Assembly (NCBI RefSeq): GCF_033807715.1
Contig: NC_084591.1
Coordinates: 28,422,590 to 28,486,589 of the forward strand
Length of the DNA stretch: 64,000 bases
DNA from: Cololabis saira
Lineage: Eukaryota > Chordata > Actinopteri > Beloniformes > Belonidae
Direction: 5' to 3'
Shown: positions 50,398 to 62,044 of the stretch, in pieces
Layout: every line of letters begins with the position of its first letter
Position numbering within the stretch: position 1 is the stretch's first letter
The notes under the pieces: model-generated
Told to the model about the DNA's origin: nothing
Database searches by the model: none
The model's input: only the letters and a program-made list of their open reading frames with translations
Made by a program: the position numbers and the translations under genes

Positions 50398-52710
50398 TGC
50401 AATTACAATGCAACTTGAACATGATGTGTACGCTTTGTTGTCTCTGGAATGAACGTATTTAAAATATCAGCTAACATTTCTGACTCGGGTGTTTTGGGTT
50501 TTAACTGAGGCTGCTGGTACTCAGCAGCTAAAGTGCTATTATGGCAGAAAAGGCTTGAGGACAACAGGGACCTCTGTTCTAGTAACTGCTGCACCCTGTT
50601 GTCTCGCCGAGGTGGAAAATTTGCTTTCAACAGCCTTTAACCCTTACAGTGCCTTAGAGCCCCCCTGCCCTCTCTTGATGTTTCCGATTTTTTTTTTTAT
50701 CAATAAAAGTGTCTGTCATATGCGAGCAAAGCATTGACATCAAAAGGCCTTGTGATCTACATCTGAAAACACACAAATAAAATGAATCAAAAAAATAATA
50801 TCACCAAATGACTTTTTCAACAATCCGGATCCAGCTACATATATACCAGTGAACCTTCATTTGAATGCCATGTCCTACAACATCAAGGAAATTATCTGAA
50901 ATCTATTAATGTACTCCTGGCTTAAGTTCCCCGAGTGCAGCAGTCTACTCTGCAGCTTCCTTTAAGCATTTTAGTTGATTATTCAGGTTTTCACTCTGAA
51001 CAACTTCCACTTTATTGTGCCCTCACTTGAAGTGAAAAGGTGGAAGGTACTAGTGACGTCTGTTGGCGCTTAATTGATTTGAACTTGGCAACCTGACACT
51101 GCCAACCTCCTGGTTGGTCTATAGAAGTGGAGTTTTGGAGTTTGGAGTTGGAGCCAGGGAGAAGGAAGTCAGGACGGAGGAGGTTTGTGACCTCTCTCTG
51201 TCAGTTTGGCAGCTTTTTATGAGGCCATGTTTAGTCTCAAGCAGCAGCAAGCCACTCAGGGGCCATGTGTCTTCAAGCAGCTGTCAGTCGTCTTTAACCT
51301 GAGGGAACCCATTAGACATTGCAGTGGGAAAATCTTTAAACACTTTGTTTTGACGCTGTTCAGAATGTTTAAAATGAATGACAAACAGTTAGATCAAAGT
51401 GGACTTTTAGGTTCGTGAAATCAGGCAAAGTTTGCATTCGAACTAGACTGGGTGATGACTTTTTTGTTTAGCGGTTTTTAACATTTAATCAGGCTAAACG
51501 ATAATGTTTGTACACTTGATGTATCAAGCTGATTATCTAACATCAGCATGTAAGTCACCTTTAATAAACGGAATTGGTTCAGAGAAGGCTTTGCATGGCA
51601 TCAGTAGGTAAACAGATGATCCCCAAATGTTACACAGCAAACAGATTTACAATGACAGTCACGAGGACATGAGAGATTTAGATTTAAACCTAGTGTATAA
51701 CGGGCAGCCAACCATCCTCATACGACCTGCTGCACAGATGTCACTGCAATGGATGGGTTTTAATCTATGAACAGAATCAAACTTTGTTCGGCTTTATCTG
51801 TAAAATCCGTGAACTGGTACAGCAAGTGGGGGTAAAAAAAGAAATATAAACCAGAGAAAAACAAAATATCAGCTTTCTTTATGGAGGGGAAAACCATGTA
51901 TGATTTAAAGAAACTATCCCACCAAATACCAATCTGGTCCTGAAGTAAGAAGGTGAGCAAGACTGACCTCTACTGTTCATCTGATGTATTACCATAGCCA
52001 AGAATACTTCACGCCTTCACAGACTAATTAAATGTGGACAAACCGCATCCTATACGCCTCCAATCACAAATCTAAATGTTAAATAAAAAATATTACTAGT
52101 AAAAATGTGTTTGAAGCATAAGATACGTGTTAAACCAAAGGGAATCTTTTTTGTCAACAGTTCCAGCAGATTACTTTAATTTTAAACTTTGTTGCTTGCC
52201 TTATTAACCCGTTATTTTACATTTGATCATGTTGTAAATACTTTCAGTGGGTGAAAAGATTGAGTGGTGGGAGTAAGTTTAGCTCCTGCACGTGTCGAAT
52301 CACATCCTCCTCGCTAACACTGATGCTGAATGAAAACCTAAGACTTTACGGCAAGTTTTTCCAAGTCATCTTGAGGTCAGCTTCAGGGTGTGAACAGCAT
52401 TTCATGGTAATCTTTCAAATAGCTGTTGAAATTTTCACTCTAAGCGACAAATGTCAACTTTCATTGCGGTATTTCAGGAAAGGTCAGAGGAAAACTAAGG
52501 TCATTAGAGCTCATCTGATGTGCAGCATTTATCCCGTCCATGTTTCATGGAAATTAATTTGTCCATTAAGACGGTCTTGGTAATTGTAATAACAAAACAT
52601 AAACAAAAACATATGCTCAGGGATTAGCTGTGACCTTAAAACCATTGACTGGTGTATTAAATAACATTTAGTATTATAACACAACTATGGCACCTGTCAA
52701 AGATTATGCA
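50398..52710. other. Intergenic interval without recognised features
   Basis: The largest open frame (52251-52583, + strand, 110 codons) has no recognisable domain, and nothing supports it as a gene. No repeat family was identified. Confidence 0.4.
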
Positions 52711-53590
52711 ACCCCGCTGGGTTTCTACCAGCTTGAGCAGATGCCCCAAGGCATCACTTGAGCTCCCTCCACATTCCAGAGGTTAATGGAGAAGCCAGCG
52801 GGGGACACAGATGCTGTCTTTTCCTCATTGTCCTTCACCACGGTAATTTGATAAAAGCCACTCTGGTGGTCTAACACAGAAAACCAATGGCTTCCAGTCA
52901 GGTGAGCTAGCGCATCATCAATCTGTGGCAGGGTGTATCGGCCTGGTAACGCATTCAGGGTGCGATAGTCAATGCGCATGTTTATGTTATTGTTTTTCTT
53001 TCGGGTTATAACAATAGGCAAAGCACATGGGCTGAAGGATTCCTTGATGATTCCAACAGCATGCAATTCTATGCAAATTATATTTGACTGCATCAAAGTC
53101 AGCTAGTTGTATATGCCTCACCCTCTCCCTGAATAGCCCTGTGTCTGTTAGCCAGCTGCTATGCACCACCGCTTTGGCCAGACTGACGTCCCACTCAGAT
53201 AATGAGAAAACTTGAGGAAGATCAGCTAACTCTTGAGGTAACAGGTTGTTTTTTTTTACATAATTGGAATGGATGACCCCGTGACCCAGTATAAGATTAA
53301 ACCGGTATAGAAAATGGATGGATGGATGGATGGATGAAATGGGGAAGTCACCAAAGTTTAGGATAGCTGAGTCGAGTCTCTCATGAGTGGTTTTTGGCTG
53401 TTGTGCTTTAGCAACGCTGTCCATCTTGTTGACATGTGCAATAACCGTGCCCTTTGAGATAGCCTTGGTCTTAACAGACTCATTTTTAGAGGTGCTGAAA
53501 AACCATGAGGCTTCACATCTGTGGATAGCAAAACACAGGGGGGTATTATCTGAAATGTATTTGCTACTATTCTGCCATTTTGCCATCGAA
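52711..53590 (-). mobile_element. Ty3/gypsy reverse-transcriptase remnant with internal inversion
   Basis: On the - strand, two overlapping frames (53586-52987 and 53096-52725) show the lead-in to a gypsy RT, then motifs such as YRTLNAL and the LDHQSGFYQI region. The next part of the same domain, with MPQGI and APSTFQRLM, lies on the + strand at 52714-52790, so that segment is inverted. There is an in-frame stop at APS and a frameshift at about 52990-53100. A GATG microsatellite lies at 53316-53336. The copy is dead. Confidence 0.75.
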
Positions 53591-53599
53591 AATACTCTA

Positions 53600-55430
53600 A
53601 GAGGTTATTTATTTATTTATTTATTTTAATAATTCAGCTGAGTCCTGTGGGTCCTGGCCTCTATGTGTAATACCACCACCACCTGGGATACCCATTTATA
53701 GAAACAAAATACTTGTTCAAGGCAATACATCCTGCCAAATTGCATTCATGGTTTATGAATGGTACATGGACCATGACATGGACCATCGATGAGCCATGGT
53801 TCCTAAATCTCAGTGTGATATTGTGTATGTACTGAAAGAAACACGTCTTGGTTAGCACACCAACGCAATATTAGACAGGTGGTTTTATAGTCGTCGCTGA
53901 CAAGTGTACACAATATGCTCTAGATGTATCAACAATCCCTGTAATATTTTTTTAAAGGAGTCTACACAAAATTTTGTGGCACCATAATTCAAACTAGACA
54001 AAAGTGACAGAACAGGAGCCATCACATCCAAAAAGTGGTGTAATTATTAATTCATATTTATTGTCAGTAGAATGGTGCAGATCAACAACCCTTTATACCC
54101 AGACCATGTCTTATTTCCTCTCAGCCATATGCCATCAAGTTCTCTATGTTGAGTCTATGTGAGGCAAAATGTTCTGGCGACATGGAGAAAAGGCTGTGTG
54201 GTAATACCACCTCTGACCACATGGGGGCATATATATCTGCTTGACTGATAAAATGTGCAATAATTCAGCACATTTACTACTTTGTTGTGTTTTATACCAC
54301 GGGCAGATAAATTAACTTTCTTGTGGTATACTCCCAACTGGTCAAAAGTGATATTGCTTCATAGAGTAGCTTTAAGTTAATAAAAATAATTACTCGTGTG
54401 CCTCTGTAAGATCATTTACAAAATAAAGTGGTAATAAAACTTCCTGATAGACTAAATTTGTTACAATCTGTGACTGGATAGCCAGAGGGGATATATTTGT
54501 GCAGCTATTATTCTAAATGCAATGTCTCCCTCATTTGCACGGTGAGAGTCCCAGATGCAAACCTCCTTCCTTCACATAGGAAAATTCCCGACAGATTGCT
54601 GTTCCATCACATCTTTGAGCCAGTAAATGTGCATGTCCTTGGAGCTAATTTCACACCTCAGGCATTGCTTCTCTCCCTCATGTGGGCATTTTTTAAGTTA
54701 CTGGTAAATTTGATGACAATCTGCATTTTAAGTAAAATGTTTTCAAGAAGGAAAAGAGGGAGTTGGACTCCACCATCATACTTTACGATATGAACATAAT
54801 TTTGCAAATGCACTGAAGAAATCCTTCACATTCACTCTGCAAATGCAGAAGACCTTCATCACAGAATCACAGTCAAAAAGCATGAATACATATAATTAAC
54901 ATAATTTCAATTAATATGCTTCTGTTTCTGCAAACCCAGAGGACAGGCACATGTCCTTGTGAAGATATTTACGTGCCCTAAAGGGTGCCTTGGGTAACCA
55001 AACACTTTTTTAGACAGAGCTGTAATAAATTAGCTTGTTGTGGGGAGGGATTTAGTTGGATTACTTTCAACTCAGCACTAGGAGGAAGAAATTATTAGGC
55101 TACTCTCAGGTCTTCATTTGAAAACTAAGAAAGAGAAGAAAAAAACCTATACTGTCTTAACTAAAAAAAAACATTTTGAGGAAAAAAAACCTACAATCAA
55201 ACATAAGTTTTGCTAATGGTAAAACATGTTGCATTTTTCTATATGCTCGTTTAATAGTTGTACTGCAGCAGTGAGGTCTCCTGTGTCACTGACCGTCACA
55301 TTTTTGATATTCAAAGCATTGGTCATTTTCCACTTCCAAATCCTCTACCTACAATAACGTAATAGTGACTAAGGAGAGCCTTTATGACATGTCGCTCTTG
55401 TGTTTCCCAGCTACTTAAATGTGATGACGT
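53600..55430. other. Intergenic interval without recognised genes
   Basis: A TTTA repeat occurs at 53608-53626. The open frame at 54497-54793 has no recognisable product. The stretch 53940-54350 has a sequence character suggesting old repeat debris, but I could not place it. Confidence 0.35.
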
Positions 55431-55582
55431 CTCACTCACTCACTCACTCACTCACTCACTCACTCACTCACTCACTCACTCACTCACTCACTCACTCACT
55501 CACTCACTCACTCACTCACTCACTCACTCACTCACTCACTCACTCACTCACTCACTCACTCACTCACTCACTCCCTCACTCA
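55431..55582. repeat. (CTCA)n microsatellite
   Basis: About 37 tandem CTCA units occur with a single interruption near the right end (CTCCCTCA). The period of 4 keeps reading frames open (LTHS repeats), which gives spurious open frames. Confidence 0.98.
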
Positions 55583-56319
55583 ACTTTATCATATTTGCTG
55601 CCATGCCAATTTTACTACACTACTGTCATTAGTTGAAGTGGATGTCAGATGGTGATTTCAGAGTGATCTGGTGGCTATCCGTGGTGCTGAACTCCTACAA
55701 TGTCTGAAATGTATTCGTTTTATTAGGCTATGTTTTTGTTGTTCTTGGGGTTTGTTGGGCTTTGTCATGTTATATCATTATATGAAGTGGATTTCCCGCT
55801 ATCTGTGGTGCTGATAAATACAATCAATCGCTTTGCATTGTGTGTCAAATAGCGTGGCTCCAGGTGGCTGCTGGCTTTTGTGCGATGAATAACTTGCTGG
55901 GATAGATGTATAAAGTCTGAAAAATATAATTTATTAAAACAAGGTCAACAAAACAGGTTTCAAAATTCAAAAGACCCTTTGTAGAAATGAAATATTAAAT
56001 ATTTCACCCTTTCCTTTCTTTCAAACATTTTTTAAAGTGTGTTCCTGCAGAGAGAGACAACAGGTTCACACACCTGAGTGATAGGGGCGGACATTAAATT
56101 ATATGTTACCCTGCTGCAATTAAACATAATTATTCCGAAAAAATTGTATTATTATTTTAACAAATTTGAGAATTATCTTTCACAATCTCTAATAGGCTAT
56201 GTTCTACTCTTACATTTGGTAATGCTTGTAAGTCCCGTTGTTGGGCATGTGTAGGCTATGATGATAATGAGACGGGTATTTCTGCAGCCTGACGAGAGGC
56301 TCCAGGCTCCAGAGGGCCC

Positions 56320-56420
56320 GGTCCTGATATGCCCCGCCCCCCGGTTATAAGCCCCGCCCCCGGTCCTGATATGCCCCGCCCCCGGTTATAAGCCCCGCCC
56401 CCGGCTCTGATATGTTCCGC
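56320..56420. repeat. 42-bp tandem repeat with GC boxes
   Basis: The unit starts GGTCCTGATATGCCCCGCCC and ends GGTTATAAGCCCCGCCCCC. It occurs at 56320 and 56362, with a diverged third start at 56403. Each full unit carries two CCCCGCCCC boxes. Confidence 0.85.
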
Positions 56421-59083
56421 TACTGAACTGGGTGTCGACTTCTATTTAATTTTATTAATTTTTTTTGTAGTTATATGTTTATCATTTTAGTTATTATCTT
56501 ATCTACGTTTTTGCACTATTTAAAGCACATTTTGATTTTATCTGTGAAGAGTGTTATTACAATAAAGTTTACTTCCCATTTGTAGGTCACTGATGCTATG
56601 ATAACTTATCAATCGAGAGGGACATCGCCATTGATAAGAGCAAGGTGATTGAAAGGTTTACTGCGATGAAGAACCGGCTGATGGTGCTATGATGAGGCCA
56701 CACACAGGGTATCGTTCTATCGTTCAATGTGTAGGCCCCCCCCCTTGATGGAAATATTTTTTGTTATGGTTCTCTGCCTACCACTGGATCAAACCACCAT
56801 TGGTAAGCTGTCATAATATTAATTATTTCTGATAACATTGTCATAATGCTGAATATATGGCCTTTTCTATATTGTTTGTTGCTGTTTGACCGCTGTGTCG
56901 CTTGGTCATTGTGTTAAATACATGTCGTCGCACATTGTAAACTGTATTGAACACGTGTGTCTGAATTGATCTACTCAGCTGTGTTGAATTGAATCCGACA
57001 TCACTGGATGTCATTTGATTTTTTTATGTCCAGTTTGATACCTAGGCTTATCATTAGGTTTGACATAATTACTGGCAAAGTCCATGGTGCTGAAACCTCA
57101 TTTGAATCGTTCTGACCGTGCTGTGTTTGTGTGTCAGAGGGGCTGATCTGTGGCATATTGTTTTAGCGATTATGTTTTAACTGGGATGTTTGGGCCACAA
57201 GGGCCCATCAAGAATGCTTTGGCTACTCGTGCCACAAAATCTTGAAAGTAAAGAAATGTATCAAAAACAGAAAAGTCTTGAGTTTCATCTTAATACAAAA
57301 ATACACTTAACCCTCAAACCTGGAAAGTTGGTTCCACAAGGCTGGGCCATTGGATGTATCTTACTGCACCGTGTGTGTGTGTTGGTTTGATTACAAACTG
57401 GTTCCACCTGTGCTCCGGTCAAATCTCTGGGGGAGAACCCTTGGACCGAAAGAAGCGTTTGGAGCAGAATAGCTTCAAACTAAACAAAATACAAAAAAGA
57501 ATAAGCTTCTCGTCGTGAGCAACAATTACTCAAAACCTTACATTATTTAAGTTTTACTGGATGATACACTTTCCAATTCAGGTGAGCCAGGTGCCCTTAG
57601 ACTGAGGGCACCAGCTTGTTGAAACAATGAATAATTTACAGTTCCAATAATGATAGCAAGTCATTTTGGCCCAGGTATAGAAAAAAAAAGGCCCAAACCA
57701 TGGTGGTTCCGTCATGTTTTGATGATGACATAAAGATTTAACCAAAATATTTAAGTTTGGCTTTATCCGTCATTCTGAAACATTTCACTATCTCACATCT
57801 CTGTCAAAGCATTCACTGGAGTTGAAGAAGAAACAGCTGTCTAAGCAAAGGCCAAGCACATTTCTGGATTTAAAAAAAAATCAAGAGTAGATTCAGTTTT
57901 GTAAAAAGGAAGAAAGAAAAATCAAATAAAAGCATTTGGATGATGCAAAGATCTCAGGCCATCTGTGTTATTAACCATATCAACATTATGAAAATTATAG
58001 TTTTGTTGAAATATGAGCAGGTCAAGAAAAATCCAACCAGGACAAATAATCTGCAAGTTCAGAAAAACACTGAAAAGCTGCATTCCTGGAAGGCAAGTCT
58101 TTCAGAATAAAAGTAAAACTGAGAGAGAAAACAAACCGGCATGCATCAGAAGGAATGCAAATGACAAGATAATGGGAGTTAAAGTTATATGTATATGGGG
58201 TCAGTGGTGACACTTACATCACTTGCCTATGGCATTAAGTCTACCAAACTGTAACCTGCTGAGTGTGGGTGCCCATGCCACTGATGTTCACATTCGAAAT
58301 GCACAGCATGTACTTGGTTCCCATCTGTTGACTTCATAGTTCCCTTGAGAGTACTGGAACTGGAAAAGCTCTGCGCCCTGAATCATAAATATGCTTAGAT
58401 GGAGGAGGAATAAGCAAGTGGTTTATGCTTTTGCAACATCCATAAATAAGTAGCCCTTATTCGGTTCTGAAACAGGACTGCCAAGCAGATCCGTTTTACC
58501 AGAAACCACTGGATCTTGATGTTTGGATGTTTCAGTTCCACGATAGCGTTGAACACAAGACCCATAATATTTATAGGATTTAAATAAACAAACCACAAAA
58601 TGGCACATGATGGTGGAACGCATTTTTCCATCATAAAATAACTTGATTTTTGTGCTTTGTGACATGTCTTTATTGTGCTGTGTGAATATGTTGCCTTTCT
58701 TTTCCTTCCTGCTCTATTTTAAGCTGTATTTCAGTCATATCGCAAACTTTGTTTTCTTTATGTGATCCTATGACATGTGAACAAACTCTTTGCATGACAG
58801 GCCCACTTGCACCCCCCACTGTCCTTTTCATCTCTCTGAGCTTTTTGAGCATGCCCGTGAAGCCGTACGTAGTTCTTCTTGTCAGCTCCAGCCAGGATCT
58901 TTAACATCTCTTCCTCTGTTGGTGGCTTCTTCTCCTCTCGCTTCTCTCACTCTGCTGCAAAAATGGAGAAAGATCTAAGATGAGACATGAGTGCATCTAT
59001 GTTAACATGCACATATACATGCACCAGCCACTTTATCAGATACAGCGGTTATACCTAATGAAGTCATGGGTTTATTTTTATAC

Positions 59084-59143
59084 ATACACTCCCCATTTTA
59101 TTAGCTACACCAGGTGTAGCTAATAAAGTGGCGGGTGAGTGTA
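59084..59143. mobile_element. Small palindromic MITE fragment
   Basis: TACACTCCCCATTTTATTAG with GTACACC-like sequence is followed by its inverse, AGGTGTAGCTAATAAAGTGG then GTGAGTGTA. The palindrome is near-perfect and about 60 bp long. A related single arm (CCAGCCACTTTATCAGATAC) lies at 59026-59045. Confidence 0.7.
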
Positions 59144-59954
59144 GATGAACTGTGAGCTTCGGCTGTATTACTGTTTGAATAATGGTGTATGCATATGAAA
59201 TAGTAACACAAAAGCATCTTGCTCTGTCCCACTGTGGCAGAACTGGCACCGGGTGGAGCTCTTCAGATCTCATCCATAGTTATTTCTGAATGCATGAGGG
59301 GAAAAAAAGAGAGAAAACACTTGACATCAATCAAAGAGATCCCCATCACACATTGACAGGTTCTGGGAGTGCCATACCATGTTAATTGTTGTTTTGTACC
59401 ATTTTCTGCATCTGTTTGAAGTCCATTGCAAAATCCTGCAACAAAGTGAATAACTTTCACTGGAGGCACTGTATAAAAATAGCATACACACTGAGCTGAA
59501 ATCTTCTACATAAATATCAGCTATGAACCGATTCCTGCAACACACAGTACATGCACTACAAGCAGTACAAGTTAAAAGCTGTGCACCTGTAAGCTTCAGC
59601 ATCCTCCATAGCCAGGTTGGTTAACTGATGTAAAAGAAAAGCATTAAAATGGGTTTGTTAATGATTACTGTGAGACGTATTTGGGCTATCAAGCTTAGAT
59701 TACATTGTCAGGCTATTTTAAATTCCACAGCAGTACTTAGTTTGAGCAGAGGGAGGCAGTGCCATGCTTGGAAAAAACAATTGACATTCAGGACTGGAAT
59801 TTAACTGTCATTCCTTTACAGAGAAACAGATGGCAAAAAGGAGATGCATATGTCAGCACCCACAAGTTAATTGCTTTATAATAGCTGTTTAAGCTTCACT
59901 TAAGTTCCCCTGCCGGTACAGAGAAAGCGCTAAATCCACTACAGTGTGGTTCCA

Positions 59955-60765
59955 TTCAATTCAATTTTATTTATATAGCGTCTATTACAACAGAAGTTGT
60001 GTCTAGGCGCTTTCCAGAGACCCAGAACATGACCCCCGAGCAATTATTACATAAACATAACATAAACAATGGCAGGTAAAAAGTCCCCTAGTGGGAGAAA
60101 AACCTTAAGCCAAACAGTGGCTAGGAAAAACTCCCGTTTAGGAGGGAAGAAACCTTGAGCAGGACCTGGATCATGAGGGGGGACCCCAGCTGGGTAGGGC
60201 AGGAAAAGAGAGAACAGACAAAGAATGAAGAACAGAGAAAGGAGGGGGGCAGGCCAGGGTGTCAGCAAGCATATAGCGGACATCCACACAAACAGGTGGA
60301 TGCAGACAGGAGGCCGGCAGCATAGGCCTATAGCAGCATATCTACCACAAAGCTATGTTTGAGACTAACTATTATAGTCTTTGTTCTATAGCTGCAGCTA
60401 CGACTACTGACACTAATACACTAGAGTTTACACTAACTAGAGATTCACTAACACCAACTAGAGGTTTACTAAACACTAACTACTAACTATAGGCTTTACT
60501 AAACAGAAAGGTTTTAAGTTTGGTTTTAAAAGTGGAGGTGGTGTCAGCCTCCTTAACCCAGATTGGAAGTTGGTTCCATAGTAACGGTGGCTGATAGCAG
60601 AAGGCTCGTCCTCCAAATCTACATTTGGATACTCTAGGAACTACGAGTAAACCTACACTCTGAGAAGGGAGAGCTCTGTTAGGAACATATGGTACTATCA
60701 GGTCTTGCAAATATTGCGGAGCTAATCCATTGTGAATTGGATTCTGAATTTTATGCTTAGCCAGG
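59955..60765 (-). mobile_element. L2-like LINE 3' end (ORF2 terminus and 3' UTR)
   Basis: On the - strand, 60710-60483 encodes the characteristic end of an L2-clade ORF2 (PRVSKCRFGGRAF, then PPLLWNQLP and FKTKLKTFLF). The 3' UTR extends to a TTGAATTGAAT-like terminus at about 59955. This UTR matches the repeat at 3465-3660. Confidence 0.75.
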
Positions 60766-60839
60766 TGGTTATAGATAAAAGGATCAGACTTTGTTTTCTA
60801 TCTACTTTTTCTTATGATGGATTGACCTCCATCTCACCT

Positions 60840-61560
60840 GACTGTACCAAAATGTTAGCCTTTTGGATTAATGATGGCGACAAGAGTGTAATGGGCACAT
60901 TCACTCTTTAGAGTCATATATTTTACTAGAAACTTTATCTTAGCAGAGGTCTCTACATGTCCTTTCATCATTCACCTTTGGTGTGCCACAAGGGTCTGTT
61001 TTGGAGCCTTTATTGTAAATTGTATATCTGCTCCCTTTTTCTTTTAATTACTATGCTGATGATATTCTCACAGGTTTCAACTTCAGATAGTAGAGACTCT
61101 TGGCCAACTTCTCTCAGTGAGGAACTTTTCACCCTATTTTGTCTTTGGATTCTCACATTAAATCACTTGTTTGTTCTTGTTTGTATTAGTTAAAAAATAT
61201 TGCCAAGCTGAGTAGAATTGTGTCACGATCTGATATGGATGTGATCATTCATGCTTTCATTTCATCACGTCTTGATTATTGTAATTCGATTTCCATATTT
61301 TTAAGTAAAAAATCACTAGAACATCTTCAGGTTGTTCAGAATGCTGCTGCAAGACTAAATCTCCCAAGTTCTCACATGTCACACCCTTACTAATCTAGCT
61401 GCACTGGCTGTCCAATTACTACAGAGTAAATTTTGAAATTCTGGTTTAAACATATAGAGCTTGAAATGATCAGACACCAGCTTAGATTAGACCAACAGCA
61501 TTAAACATATCAGGTGTTTTTTTAGCTTTACCCTACGGGGGTCGTTCTCGTAGTATAGCC
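60840..61560 (+). mobile_element. L2-like LINE reverse-transcriptase remnant, opposite orientation
   Basis: Across broken + strand frames the RT landmarks are visible: GVPQGSVL near 60975, then YADD near 61045, then SRLDYCNS near 61270 and VQNAAARL near 61330. Several stops and frameshifts make it a dead copy. It lies head to head with the 3' piece at 59955-60765. Confidence 0.7.
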
Positions 61561-61879
61561 TGTTATCATCTTGCCCTGTCTTCTGCATTTTTACCCGTTG
61601 CACCGTCCACCACATGACTTCTTTCCCAGATCCAGAAATCCTCTCTTTGGTCTAGCCCTTTACCTGTGGTCTCAGTGCTTGACAAGAGCCCCTTCACTTC
61701 TGTTTGGAGAGCAGTTGAACTGGCTAACCATCCAGCTTCAGGAGCTTGCAGGCTCAGTGGCGGTATCAACCACCTCTGGTTCATCTCTGCCATCCCCTTT
61801 GAATTCCAGCCCCAATCCAAGGTCTAGTCCTGCCAGCTCACATTCTTCCTTGGCTGTCCAACCAACAGCTGGCACATCT

Positions 61880-62044
61880 TGACCCCTCGGGGGTCAAGAT
61901 TTGTGATCCAGCGTGACCTTGGGGATGGGAAGCCCCATGCCTGTGCTTTCCCCTCCCATAAACTTCCTGTGGCAGAAAATATCTATGATGTGGAGAACCA
62001 ACAGTTTCTTGCTGTAACAGTAGCCCTGGAGGAATGGCAATACT
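61880..62044 (+). mobile_element. Ty3/gypsy RNase H fragment, left part
   Basis: The + strand frame from about 61890 reads like a gypsy RNase H: a CAFPSHKL segment, then AENIYDV, then LAVTVALEEW. It stops where the Harbinger-like element begins at 62045 and continues in frame from 63904. Confidence 0.75.

Larger units (their letters stand above)
55583..59940. other. Intergenic interval, mostly unassigned
   Basis: No gene is recognised. It contains the GC-box tandem repeat at 56320-56420 and the small palindrome at 59084-59143, reported separately. Small open frames at 57190, 58013, 58423 and 59327 lack recognisable domains. Confidence 0.4.

Noticed and set aside
52251..52583. 110-codon + strand open frame
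   Set aside because: It has no recognisable motif, ordinary base composition and no splice or promoter context.
55384..55636. Open frames with LTHS peptide repeats
   Set aside because: They are a direct by-product of the (CTCA)n microsatellite.
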